Shown in pieces: positions 17,469-26,447 of a DNA stretch of 37,899 nucleotides. Where the stretch lies: NCBI GenBank assembly GCA_002783105.1, contig PFJN01000036.1:1-37899 (forward strand), in the 5' to 3' direction. The position numbers and the translations under genes were made by a program. The DNA is from Candidatus Pacebacteria bacterium CG_4_10_14_3_um_filter_34_15 (GTDB lineage: Bacteria > Patescibacteriota > Microgenomatia > UBA1400 > PJMF01). A model generated the notes under the pieces. That model searched no databases. It was given only the letters and a program-made list of their open reading frames with translations, and had not been told where the DNA came from. The stretch's first letter is position 1. The number at the start of each line of letters is the position of its first letter.

Positions 17469-18863
17469 ATGAAAAATCCAGTTAAAGTTTTTATTTTTAT
17501 TATTTTTTTAACTTTTTTGGCTGGTTTTGTGGCGTTGCCAGAAAGTTGGCCAGTTTCTCTGAATGTTTTTGGAAGAAATTTATCATTTAATTTGAGTGCT
17601 CCCATAATTGATTTTAATTTTTTTGGCAAACAATATTATAAAAAATTTGAACTTAAAAAAGGTTTAGATGTTCAAGGAGGAATTCAAGTGGTTCTTCAGG
17701 CTGATATGTCTCAAATTGAGGAGGCTGACAGAGTAACAGCACTTGAATCTGCTAAAGAAATAATTTTAAGAAGAGTCGATTTATATGGCTTAGCTGAGCC
17801 TGTGGTAAAAACTTTAATTACTGAAAATGATTACAGAATAGTTGTGGAGTTGCCTGGGCTTAACGATCCTCAGCAAGCATTAGAGTTGGTTGGTCAGACT
17901 GCATTATTAGAATTTCAATTGGTAAGATATATCGAGGTGCCTGCTCTAGTTGAGCCAAACTTTGAAGTTGCATCTGATGAAGCTCAGCCACAAACAGTTT
18001 CTTCAGTAACGCTTGAACCAACTGGTCTGTCTGGAAGTCAACTCAAGCGATCGAATATGCAATTCGATCAAACTACCGGAGAGCCAACGGTTTTGCTTCA
18101 ATTTAATGATGAAGGCAGAGAATTATTTGCAAATTTAACAACTGAAAATACTGGAGAGTCACTGGCAATTGTGATTGATAAGCAGGTTTTAATGGCACCG
18201 GTGATTCAATCCCCTATCATAAATGGTCAGGCCACGATTACTGGTAAATTTTCATTGGAAGAAGCGCAAAAATTAAGTATTCAACTTAATGCTGGGGCTT
18301 TACCTGTGCCAATCACTGTTCTAGAGCAAAGGAATATTGATGCTACCTTGGGTGCAGAATCTATTCAAAAAAGCACCTTTGCTGGCTTAGTCGGAATCGC
18401 TTTGGTTATGTTATTCATGATTATTTATTATGGTGTTAAAGGTTTTTTAGCTAGTATTGCACTAATTATCTATGCAATTTTAACCTTGGCAACATACAAG
18501 ATCATTGGTGTAACTATGACACTTCCTGGAGTCGCAGGTCTGCTGTTGTCCGTTGGTATGGCTGTGGACTCAAATATTTTGATTTTTGAAAGAATGAAGG
18601 AAGAACTTAGATTAGAGAAACCATTTGCAGTAGCTTTAGAATTAGGATTTGGAAGGGCTTGGGATAGTATCAAAGATGCCAACTTAGCTACAATTATTAC
18701 AGCTCTGATTTTAATTAACCCGATGGATCTATCTTTTTTAAATAGTGGCGGAATGGTCAGAGGTTTTGGAATCACTCTTCTAATTGGTGTGCTTCTATCA
18801 CTTTTTACGGGCGTTGTTGTGACTCGAACTTTAATGAGATTATTTCTCAAAGGAGCAAAGTAA
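17469..18863 (+). CDS. secD: Protein translocase subunit SecD
   Basis: KKGLDVQGGIQVVLQAD; GVAGLLLSVGMAVDSNILIFERMKEEL. Confidence 0.95.
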   Translation: MKNPVKVFIFIIFLTFLAGFVALPESWPVSLNVFGRNLSFNLSAPIIDFNFFGKQYYKKFELKKGLDVQGGIQVVLQADMSQIEEADRVTALESAKEIILRRVDLYGLAEPVVKTLITENDYRIVVELPGLNDPQQALELVGQTALLEFQLVRYIEVPALVEPNFEVASDEAQPQTVSSVTLEPTGLSGSQLKRSNMQFDQTTGEPTVLLQFNDEGRELFANLTTENTGESLAIVIDKQVLMAPVIQSPIINGQATITGKFSLEEAQKLSIQLNAGALPVPITVLEQRNIDATLGAESIQKSTFAGLVGIALVMLFMIIYYGVKGFLASIALIIYAILTLATYKIIGVTMTLPGVAGLLLSVGMAVDSNILIFERMKEELRLEKPFAVALELGFGRAWDSIKDANLATIITALILINPMDLSFLNSGGMVRGFGITLLIGVLLSLFTGVVVTRTLMRLFLKGAK

Positions 18864-19750
18864 TGAACTTAATGAGATATAGAAAACTATTTTTTGCAAT
18901 TTCGTTGTTTTTTTTAATCCCAGGCTTTGTTTCTTTAATGTTAGTCGGGCTTAAACCTTCAATTGACTTTGTTGGTGGCTCGCAATTAGAAGTTAGGATC
19001 AATGATGAAACCGCTAGCGTGACAGAAATATCCAGCGTTTTATCAGAATTATTTAAAATTGATAACGTAAAATCTGCAGATGATCATAAATATGTGATTA
19101 GTGGCGAAAATATAAATAACGAAATCAAACAACAAGGTTTACTAAAACTTCGAGAAAAATATCAAGAGGTAACTGAACTAAAATTTGAGACAGTAGGTGC
19201 AATTCTAAGTAAAGAACTCTTATCAAAAACACTTACGGCGTTATTTTTGGTTGCAACAATTATTGCAATTTACGTATGGAAGCAATTTGATGAATTAAAG
19301 TATGGGGTATGCGCAATCTTAGCGATGCTTCATGACTCGATAATCTTATTGGGAACTTTTAGTATTTTGGGCTATTTCTTTGGGGTTCAGGTAGACGTTT
19401 TATTTGTGACTGCTCTGCTTACAACTCTTTCATTTTCAGTTCACGACACCATAGTTGTTTATGATCGTATTAGAGAACTCAAGCGAAAAAGACGAGCAGT
19501 TGATTATACTGAGATAGTAAATATGTCAGTAACTGAGACGCTTAGTAGATCTATTAATAACTCTATTACTATTATCTTAATGTTATTTTCTTTGGCGTTA
19601 TTAGGAGGCGATAGTATTAAGTGGTTTGCGGTTACTTTGCTTGTAGGAGCTGTAACAGGAACATATTCATCTACTTTTACAGCAGCGCCGTTGTTATTGC
19701 TTTGGGATGAAATAAAGTTAAAAAGAAGTAATCTCAAGAAGCGGAAGTAA
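18863..19750 (+). CDS. secF: Protein translocase subunit SecF
   Basis: LKPSIDFVGGSQLEVRI; LSFSVHDTIVVYDRIREL; 1-nt overlap with secD. Confidence 0.95.
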   Translation: MNLMRYRKLFFAISLFFLIPGFVSLMLVGLKPSIDFVGGSQLEVRINDETASVTEISSVLSELFKIDNVKSADDHKYVISGENINNEIKQQGLLKLREKYQEVTELKFETVGAILSKELLSKTLTALFLVATIIAIYVWKQFDELKYGVCAILAMLHDSIILLGTFSILGYFFGVQVDVLFVTALLTTLSFSVHDTIVVYDRIRELKRKRRAVDYTEIVNMSVTETLSRSINNSITIILMLFSLALLGGDSIKWFAVTLLVGAVTGTYSSTFTAAPLLLLWDEIKLKRSNLKKRK

Positions 19751-21377
19751 AATTTTTGGCAATTTCCAATAACTGCTCTTTGGTATTTAGTTCTGGATTG
19801 TCTAAGACTTTTTCAAATAAATCATTTAAAATTTCACCAATTATTTTGCCAGGGTTTAAATTTAATTCTTTCATTAAATCATTGCCATCAATTTTTAAAT
19901 CTCTGACAGAAAATGGCTGATGAAGCTGTTCGATCATTCTCTGTTTCATTTCTTCAAGTCGCCAACTTGTTTTTCTAGCACCACTTCCAAGTCTGTCTGC
20001 TTCTCTAACGTCTAAGATATCATTGATATTTTCCAGTCCTACTTTCTTCATAAATCTTCTGATAGACGCGTCACTGTTCTCTGGTTGGTAATGAAACATG
20101 TGGTATCTCACCAGAATAAAAATTCTTTCGATTTCTTCACTAGAGAGTCTTAATCTTTTAGCAATATTCTTTGCCATTCTAGAACCAATAATTTCGTGAT
20201 TATAAAAAGTCGGTTTGCCATCTATAATTTTAAGAGTGCGAGGTTTAGCAATATCGTGTAGCAAGGTAGCAAGCCGAATAATTGGATCTTTAGAAGGACA
20301 TTCATTTAGAGCGTCTAAACTATGAGTCCAAACATCTGCAAAGTGGTGACCTCCCTGCATAACCATTTTTCCTTCTAAAAGCTCAGGAATAATGATTTTT
20401 AATAATCCAGTTTTATCTAGAATTTCAATTGCTTCCTTGGGATAATCACTTTTAATCATCTTTAAAAACTCATCTCTAATTCTTTCCCAACTTATATGTT
20501 CAATCAGATTAGCATTTTTGAGTATCGCCGCGTATGTTTTTTCATCAATTTGCATGTTTAGTTGCACAGAAAATCTGACTGCTCGTAGTAATCTGAGAGC
20601 GTCTTCATTAAATCTTTTGTTGGGATCGCCAACAGTTTTGATAATTTGATATTTAAGATCATTAATACCGCCATAAAGATCGATAATTTCAAAATTATTT
20701 GAGTCTACCTTCATAAGTTCATTAGTTTTAGAAAAATCTAGAGTTGCTAGAAATTTTGTTGAAAACTTTATCGCCATTGAATTGATAGTAAAGTCGCGTC
20801 TACCAAGATCACTTTCTAGGGTTTCGCCCCAAACTACATCCTCAGGTTTTCTGTGGTTTTTATATTCACCATCAGATCTAAAAGTGGTAATTTCAAAAAC
20901 TTCTTCTTTTGGATCGGTGGTTTTTTTAACAGAGCCTTGTTTTTCAGCAATTTTAACTTTTTCAGAATCCATCAGAGATGAGTGAATTTTGGTTGCTTCG
21001 TTAAGATTTATAGTTTTATCATTGGTTGCAGGACTCGCTTCAAAGTTTGGCTCAGTTTTTTCTGATTCAGTTCCTTTAGTCTCATCATCTTTTACTAAAA
21101 TCCCCATTTGTTCTTGTAGATGAGTTTTAGTGACGCTAATTGTTCCAAACTCATTTTCATAAAAATTTTCTGGAAAAATCTTTTGAATTTCTTCTGGTTT
21201 TGCAGACGTTGCGAAGTCATAATCTGATGCAGTTAGGTTATATGCCTTACTATCAGCATCGACTAAAGTATCGCGAACCGCTCCACCAACAATGTAGGCT
21301 TCAAAACCACTCTCTTGTAGTTTGTTAAGGATAAAAAGTGGCTCTGGAGGTATTTTTATGATTGGGGTGTTTTTCAT
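19734..21377 (-). CDS. CCA tRNA nucleotidyltransferase with HD domain
   Basis: YIVGGAVRDTL..SDYDFATSAKPEEIQKIFP..FRSDGEYKNHRKPEDVVWGETLESDLGRRDFTINSMAI..RLLRAVRFSVQL..HDIAKP; carries a ~75-aa insertion. Confidence 0.93.
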   Translation of the reverse strand: MKNTPIIKIPPEPLFILNKLQESGFEAYIVGGAVRDTLVDADSKAYNLTASDYDFATSAKPEEIQKIFPENFYENEFGTISVTKTHLQEQMGILVKDDETKGTESEKTEPNFEASPATNDKTINLNEATKIHSSLMDSEKVKIAEKQGSVKKTTDPKEEVFEITTFRSDGEYKNHRKPEDVVWGETLESDLGRRDFTINSMAIKFSTKFLATLDFSKTNELMKVDSNNFEIIDLYGGINDLKYQIIKTVGDPNKRFNEDALRLLRAVRFSVQLNMQIDEKTYAAILKNANLIEHISWERIRDEFLKMIKSDYPKEAIEILDKTGLLKIIIPELLEGKMVMQGGHHFADVWTHSLDALNECPSKDPIIRLATLLHDIAKPRTLKIIDGKPTFYNHEIIGSRMAKNIAKRLRLSSEEIERIFILVRYHMFHYQPENSDASIRRFMKKVGLENINDILDVREADRLGSGARKTSWRLEEMKQRMIEQLHQPFSVRDLKIDGNDLMKELNLNPGKIIGEILNDLFEKVLDNPELNTKEQLLEIAKNFTSAS

Positions 21378-21393
21378 TTAAACTTATTTTTAA

Positions 21394-21422
21394 TTGACTA
21401 TCTGTTGTTTACAATATATAAT
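21394..21422 (+). promoter_or_regulatory. Near-consensus sigma70 promoter TTGACT-N17-TATAAT
   Basis: TTGACT 21394-21399, 17-nt spacer, TATAAT 21417-21422; points at the hairpins below with no ORF downstream on this strand. Confidence 0.85.
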
Positions 21423-21428
21423 ATCTTT

Positions 21429-21500
21429 AATCAACCGTCACACTTCGGTGAGATGGTTTACCGTTCGAGAGCTCCACTTAGGTGTAGCTCTCATTTTTTT
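21429..21500 (+). ncRNA. Candidate orphan sRNA (~70 nt)
   Basis: Hairpin AACCGTC-A-CAC-UUCG-GUG-A-GAUGGUU (21433-21458), then GAGAGCT..CAC-TTAG-GTG..AGCTCTC (21467-21492) followed by ATTTTTTT. Confidence 0.72.
21467..21500 (+). terminator. Intrinsic terminator of the candidate sRNA
   Basis: 7-bp stem plus inner 3 bp, followed by a 7-T tract (21494-21500). Confidence 0.8.
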
Positions 21501-22142
21501 ACTTTGTCTTTAATATTTAATATATTAGACAAATAATATCTGTTAACTCTTTCTAATTGCTTCAATCTTATAGATAAATAGTTATTATATTTTGTGAATG
21601 GTGTAGCAAATACGGTAATATAGGCATATTTGTTTTTTCTCAACATATTCTCAATCATTTCTGAAAAATCACCATCGCAAGAAAAAATAATAATATGAAA
21701 TGGTTTTTCTACATTTAACAAATCGCCTAATAATTCACTGCATAAATATACGTCAACATTTGATTTAAGTGTTTTTGATTTTTTTAAAATCTCAACTTTG
21801 TTTTTCTTATCACAACCTGAACATTTAAATGATCTATACTTAGCATAGTTAGAATATGATTTTCTTACAAGAGTATGCATCTCATAGCCAGTTTTTTTCT
21901 AGAATTTTAAATTGTTCTAAAGTTCTTGTATCTTTGTTATCTGCTCCTTCAAAATACTTCACGGTTTTAAGTTTTTTGTATGTTATTCTCAGATATTTAT
22001 ACAGTTTGATAAAATCTAATTTTATTCCTGTAGATTTAAGTGCATTTTTGATGTTGCTAGAGTCTAAGTACACGTAAGTATCAAGGTTTTTTAAAATTAT
22101 TTTTTTCATAGATAAATTATTAAGATGATTTGATTTTATCAA
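21491..22142 (-). pseudogene. NYN (LabA-like PIN) domain protein split by a frameshift
   Basis: ORFs 21882-22142 (VYLDSSNIKNALKSTGIKLDFIKLYKYLR..) and 21491-21880 (..KSNVDVYLCSELLGDLL..IIIFSCDGDFSEMIENML) together make one NYN protein; frame change (+1) next to an A7 run (21892-21898). Confidence 0.75.
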
Positions 22143-22237
22143 GTGGGAAGAAGTAAGGCAAATCTAATGTTTTTTTCAAAAGAAGAAAATAATAGTTTCT
22201 CTACTTGGATCGCAAAATTTTATAGTATAGTACCTGT

Positions 22238-23959
22238 ATGAAGTGGTCTCTGAAAAATAAAAAAATTCCAAAACATATTGATGAACTTAAAACAATTATT
22301 TTTGATAATAGAGTAAAAAAAGTTGATGAAAAGGAATTTTTTAATCCCACTCATCCATTAGAACTTTCATTAAAAGATGTCGGAATTGACGAAAAAAATT
22401 TAAAATTGGTAATTAAGAGAATTCTAAAAGCCAAAAAAAACCAGGAATACATTGTAATTTTTGGTGATTATGATGCTGATGGAGTTTGTGCGACCGCTAT
22501 TTTATGGCAAACCTTATATGAAATGGGTTGCAACGTTAAGCCATTTATACCTCATAGAAAAAATCATGGCTATGGAGTCTCAGTTAAGGCAATTGATGCT
22601 ATTTTAGCTGATAAAAAACCTGATTTAGTAATTACAGTTGATAACGGCATCGTAGCGCTTGAACCAATTGAATATCTTAAAAGTAAAAATGTAGATGTAA
22701 TAATTACAGACCATCATCAACCAGAAATGAAGGATGGGAAACCAATTTTTCCCAAAGCTGATTATATTTTGCATACATCCAAACTTTGTGGCGCAACCGT
22801 TTCATGGATGTTAGCTAGAGAAATTGAGGCAACCGATAATTCTAAGAAAAAATTAGCAACAGAGTCACTAGATTTATGTGGGTTGGCGACCATCGCTGAT
22901 CAAGTAAAATTACTTGGTGCAAATAGAAGTTTTGCGAAATTTGGCATTGAAGCAATGAGAAAGACCAAGAGAGTTGGACTAAAATTGCTTTTTGACAAAA
23001 CCATAAAAGATATTGCTGCAATTAACTCTGACACCGTTGGCTATGCAATCGCACCAAGAATAAATGCTATGGGTAGAATGGGCGATGGCATTGTTGCACT
23101 TCGATTCTTATGCACTAAAAGTAAATCACAAGCAGAAAAATTAGTCGATATTTTGATAGAAACAAACGACGAACGGAAAAGCCTTACATACGAACTTTTA
23201 AATCATGCAGAAAAACAAATTGAACTCATCAAAGAAGAAAACATTCTCATTGTTCATTCAGAGCTTTATCATGAAGGAATTCTTGGTTTAATCGCAGGAG
23301 CGATGTTAGAAAAACATAGCAAGCCATCAATTGCTATAAGTATGGGCAAGAAATTTGCCAAAGCTTCGGTGAGATCTGTACCAGGAGTAAACATAGTTGA
23401 ATTTTTACGCACTATTAGAGATGATCTCATTGAAGTTGGCGGACATCCTATGGCGGCTGGATTTGGTTTTGATCCAAACAAGCTTGAAAAAATTAAAACA
23501 AGACTTTTTGCTTTAGCAAAAAAAGAAATTTCTGTTGAGATGCTGGTTAAGGAAATAGAATCTGAGTGTATTTTACCACCTGAGTTGTTCAATGACATGA
23601 CAGCAGAGTTGGTAGAAAGTTTTGAGCCATTTGGACAAGGAAACAGAAGACCACTTTTTGAATTTAGAGATTTAGAAATCATCGAAATTGTTTCTATGGG
23701 AAATGAGGGCGGTCATTTGAGAATTTCATTAAGAAGTTTGGGCGATGGGGAATCTGGAAATGGAGATTCAAAAGGTGGCAGTTCAAATGCGCGCTTAAAA
23801 TCAATTAAAGCAATAGGTTGGCGAATGGGCTCTTTGGTAGACGAATATGAACCAGGGGACAAAGTTTCTGTGATTGGCAGTTTGGAGTTTAATGATTGGA
23901 ATGGCAGGAAATATTTACAGTTAATTTTAAAGGATATTAAAAAGCAGTCTAAAGCTTAA
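22238..23959 (+). CDS. recJ: Single-stranded-DNA-specific exonuclease RecJ
   Basis: YIVIFGDYDADGVCATAIL; VITVDNGI; IITDHHQPE; VGGHPMAAGFGF. Confidence 0.94.
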   Translation: MKWSLKNKKIPKHIDELKTIIFDNRVKKVDEKEFFNPTHPLELSLKDVGIDEKNLKLVIKRILKAKKNQEYIVIFGDYDADGVCATAILWQTLYEMGCNVKPFIPHRKNHGYGVSVKAIDAILADKKPDLVITVDNGIVALEPIEYLKSKNVDVIITDHHQPEMKDGKPIFPKADYILHTSKLCGATVSWMLAREIEATDNSKKKLATESLDLCGLATIADQVKLLGANRSFAKFGIEAMRKTKRVGLKLLFDKTIKDIAAINSDTVGYAIAPRINAMGRMGDGIVALRFLCTKSKSQAEKLVDILIETNDERKSLTYELLNHAEKQIELIKEENILIVHSELYHEGILGLIAGAMLEKHSKPSIAISMGKKFAKASVRSVPGVNIVEFLRTIRDDLIEVGGHPMAAGFGFDPNKLEKIKTRLFALAKKEISVEMLVKEIESECILPPELFNDMTAELVESFEPFGQGNRRPLFEFRDLEIIEIVSMGNEGGHLRISLRSLGDGESGNGDSKGGSSNARLKSIKAIGWRMGSLVDEYEPGDKVSVIGSLEFNDWNGRKYLQLILKDIKKQSKA

Positions 23960-23985
23960 CAGAAAACTCTCATTAAGGTACAATG
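23957..23985 (+). promoter_or_regulatory. Promoter TTAACA-N17-TACAAT for aspS (approximate coordinates)
   Basis: TTAACAGAAAACTCTCATTAAGGTACAATGTACC; the -10 lies in the small palindrome GGTAC-AAT-GTACC. Confidence 0.6.
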
Positions 23986-24008
23986 TACCTCATAAAAGAA
24001 AATAAATT

Positions 24009-25433
24009 ATGTCGAACAAAACTGAATTACCAAGAACTTTAGTGGGAGAAACCCCAGAGCTTGTAGGTAAAACTATTCTACTCAAAGGTTGGGTTGAAAC
24101 GAAAAGAGATCATGGAAAAATTATCTTTATTGATTTGAGGGATAGATCTGGAATTATTCAATGTGTTGGTTTCAAAATGATGGGCGAACTCACAACGGAG
24201 TCTGTTATTTCCATTATTGGAGAAGTTAAATCAAGACCTGAAAGAATGGTTAATAAAGATTTGCCAACGGGGATGGTTGAAATTGATGTAAAAGAGTATG
24301 AAATTTTAAATTTAGCAAAAGAATTACCAATTCAAGTCGAAGGAGATGCCTATGATGTTAAAGAGGAAGCTCGTTTGAAGTATCGATATTTGGATTTAAG
24401 AAGAAATAGGATGAGAAAAAATCTCAAGCTAAGATCAAAAATGATTCAAAGTTTTCGAGAGTATTTATTTGATCATAATTTTATTGAGGTCGAGACACCC
24501 CTTCTTTCATTAGCTACCAAAGAAGGTGCTCGTGATTTCATTGTTCCATCTAGGTTTAATCCAGGAAAATTTTATGCTTTACCTCAAAGTCCTCAACAAT
24601 ATAAACAATTATTGATGACAGCGGGCTTAGAAAATTATTTTCAAATTGCTAAATGTGTTAGAGATGAAGATCTTAGAGCCGATAGAGGTTTTGAGTTTAC
24701 TCAATTAGACATTGAGACCAGTTTTGCATCTCAGGATGAAGTGATGAGTATGGTTGAAGAAATGACAAAGTATGCAGTGAAGGCAGTTGGTGCCAAAATT
24801 AAAGACGAGAAGTTTCCAGTGTTTACATACGAGGAAGCTATCAAGAAATTTGGTTCAGACAAATTTGATTTGAGGACGCAAGAAGATAAAAAAACAGGAT
24901 TGTTAGCGTTTGCTTGGGTGGTTAGATTTCCTTTTTTCAAAAAAGTCGATAAAGAAGACTTAGCAGAAGTAGCTGATGGCAAAAGTGGCTGGACATTTAC
25001 GCACAATCCATTCAGTACACCCCTAGAAGAATATGTTGATCAACATTTAGAGGGTAAGGATTTGGATAAAATTATTGCCGCTCAGTATGATCTAGTTTGC
25101 AATGGTTACGAAGCCGGTGGTGGTTCCATAAGAGCTCATAAACCAGAGGTTTTGAAAGCAACTTTCAAAAATATGGGTTACTCAGAAGCAGAAATTCAAG
25201 CCAGTATAGGACACATGTTGGAAGCATTTGAAGTTGGAACTCCTCCGCACGGTGGTATTGCTATGGGTCTAGATCGTTTGGCAATGATCTTAGCAGGCGA
25301 AACTTCGATCAAAGAAGTAATTGCTTTTCCAATGACTTCATCGGGAAGAACAGCGGTTATGGACGCTCCTGCAGCAGTCGACAAAACTCAATTGGATGAA
25401 TTAGGCTTAAAAGTAGTTGAAAAGAAGAAATAG
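24009..25433 (+). CDS. aspS: Aspartyl-tRNA synthetase (short form, lacking most of the GAD insertion)
   Basis: KYRYLDLRRNRM; FIVPSRFNPGKFYALPQSPQQYKQLLM; RDEDLRADRGFEFTQLDIETSF; HGGIAMGLDRLAMILAG. Confidence 0.95.
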   Translation: MSNKTELPRTLVGETPELVGKTILLKGWVETKRDHGKIIFIDLRDRSGIIQCVGFKMMGELTTESVISIIGEVKSRPERMVNKDLPTGMVEIDVKEYEILNLAKELPIQVEGDAYDVKEEARLKYRYLDLRRNRMRKNLKLRSKMIQSFREYLFDHNFIEVETPLLSLATKEGARDFIVPSRFNPGKFYALPQSPQQYKQLLMTAGLENYFQIAKCVRDEDLRADRGFEFTQLDIETSFASQDEVMSMVEEMTKYAVKAVGAKIKDEKFPVFTYEEAIKKFGSDKFDLRTQEDKKTGLLAFAWVVRFPFFKKVDKEDLAEVADGKSGWTFTHNPFSTPLEEYVDQHLEGKDLDKIIAAQYDLVCNGYEAGGGSIRAHKPEVLKATFKNMGYSEAEIQASIGHMLEAFEVGTPPHGGIAMGLDRLAMILAGETSIKEVIAFPMTSSGRTAVMDAPAAVDKTQLDELGLKVVEKKK

Positions 25434-25442
25434 TCTTCTATC

Positions 25443-26435
25443 TTGCTCATGAAGAGAATTTTTAGTAATAATAAATACAAATTATTTGGAATCGTAATTT
25501 TAGTTATCGCGATTTTTCTTTATAAATCTGCAGATTTAATTATCATGGCTAAAAATTCAACTGAAAAAAAATATGATGTTTATACCAAGCAAGTTTCAGA
25601 AATTCCAGTCCTCAAATCAAAATTTAATTTGCAATCTGAAGATGCAACAAAATCCGCAATATTAGATTTCGATATTAATCACTTATCCTCAAAATCTGTT
25701 TACATAGAAGATGTCGATACAGCAACTCAACTTTTTGAAAAAAATGGCGAGAGAGTGCTTCTTCCAGCTTCAACTACAAAAATTATGACTGCTCTGGTTG
25801 CGAGGCAAGAATACAAACTTGACGATGCTCTTATAATCCCAGATATCACTAAAATTGATGGGTTTAGTGTAGGCTTGTTTAAAGGTGAAAAAATGAGAGT
25901 GGACCAATTATTAAAGGCGATGTTAATTCAGTCAAGCAATGATGCCGCTTATGCTCTAGCACTAAATCACCCGGGAGGATTAGATGGATTTGTAAAATTA
26001 ATGAATCAGAAAGCAACCGATTTTAATTTAAAAAGTACTTATTTTGAAAATCCAGCCGGTTTTGACAATGATTCTCAAAGAAGTTCAGCTCACGATTTAG
26101 CAATCATCAGCAAAGAGTTTATGAAGGATGATTTTTTAAGATTGGTTGTTGGAGCAAAAAAAGACGTTATTACAGACGAAAGTGGAATTTATAAGCATTA
26201 TTTATATAACACTCATGAGCTTTTGGGAATTGATCAATCTGTAGTAGGTATTAAAACAGGAACGACCGAGGGTGCTCACCAGGTACTCATTACCCAATTT
26301 AATAGAGAAGGTAGAAACATCTTAATTATTGTGATGGGAAGTGATGATAGATATGAAGAAACTTCTCAACTAATTGACTGGGTTTTTGATGAGTTTATTT
26401 GGTTAACTCCTGAACAAATTATCGAAAAAAGCTGA
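25443..26435 (+). CDS. D-alanyl-D-alanine carboxypeptidase (peptidase S11)
   Basis: LLPASTTKIMTALVA (SxxK), QSSNDAAYALA (SxN), GIKTGTT (KTG). Confidence 0.92.
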   Translation: MLMKRIFSNNKYKLFGIVILVIAIFLYKSADLIIMAKNSTEKKYDVYTKQVSEIPVLKSKFNLQSEDATKSAILDFDINHLSSKSVYIEDVDTATQLFEKNGERVLLPASTTKIMTALVARQEYKLDDALIIPDITKIDGFSVGLFKGEKMRVDQLLKAMLIQSSNDAAYALALNHPGGLDGFVKLMNQKATDFNLKSTYFENPAGFDNDSQRSSAHDLAIISKEFMKDDFLRLVVGAKKDVITDESGIYKHYLYNTHELLGIDQSVVGIKTGTTEGAHQVLITQFNREGRNILIIVMGSDDRYEETSQLIDWVFDEFIWLTPEQIIEKS

Positions 26436-26447
26436 TATAGTTAGGAT

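Noticed and set aside
21467-21493. Hairpin at 21467-21492 as terminator for the minus-strand NYN gene
   Set aside because: On the minus strand it has no T tract after the stem; the T7 tract is on the plus-strand side, supporting the plus-strand sRNA.
21892-21899. A AAA AAC heptamer as a programmed -1 frameshift site in the NYN gene
   Set aside because: The downstream ORF lies in the +1 frame relative to the upstream one, so a -1 slip at this site does not join them.
23269-25384. Minus-strand ORFs inside recJ and aspS (23269-23682, 24731-25006, 25196-25384)
   Set aside because: Mirror ORFs of strongly supported conserved genes; composition typical of antisense translation.
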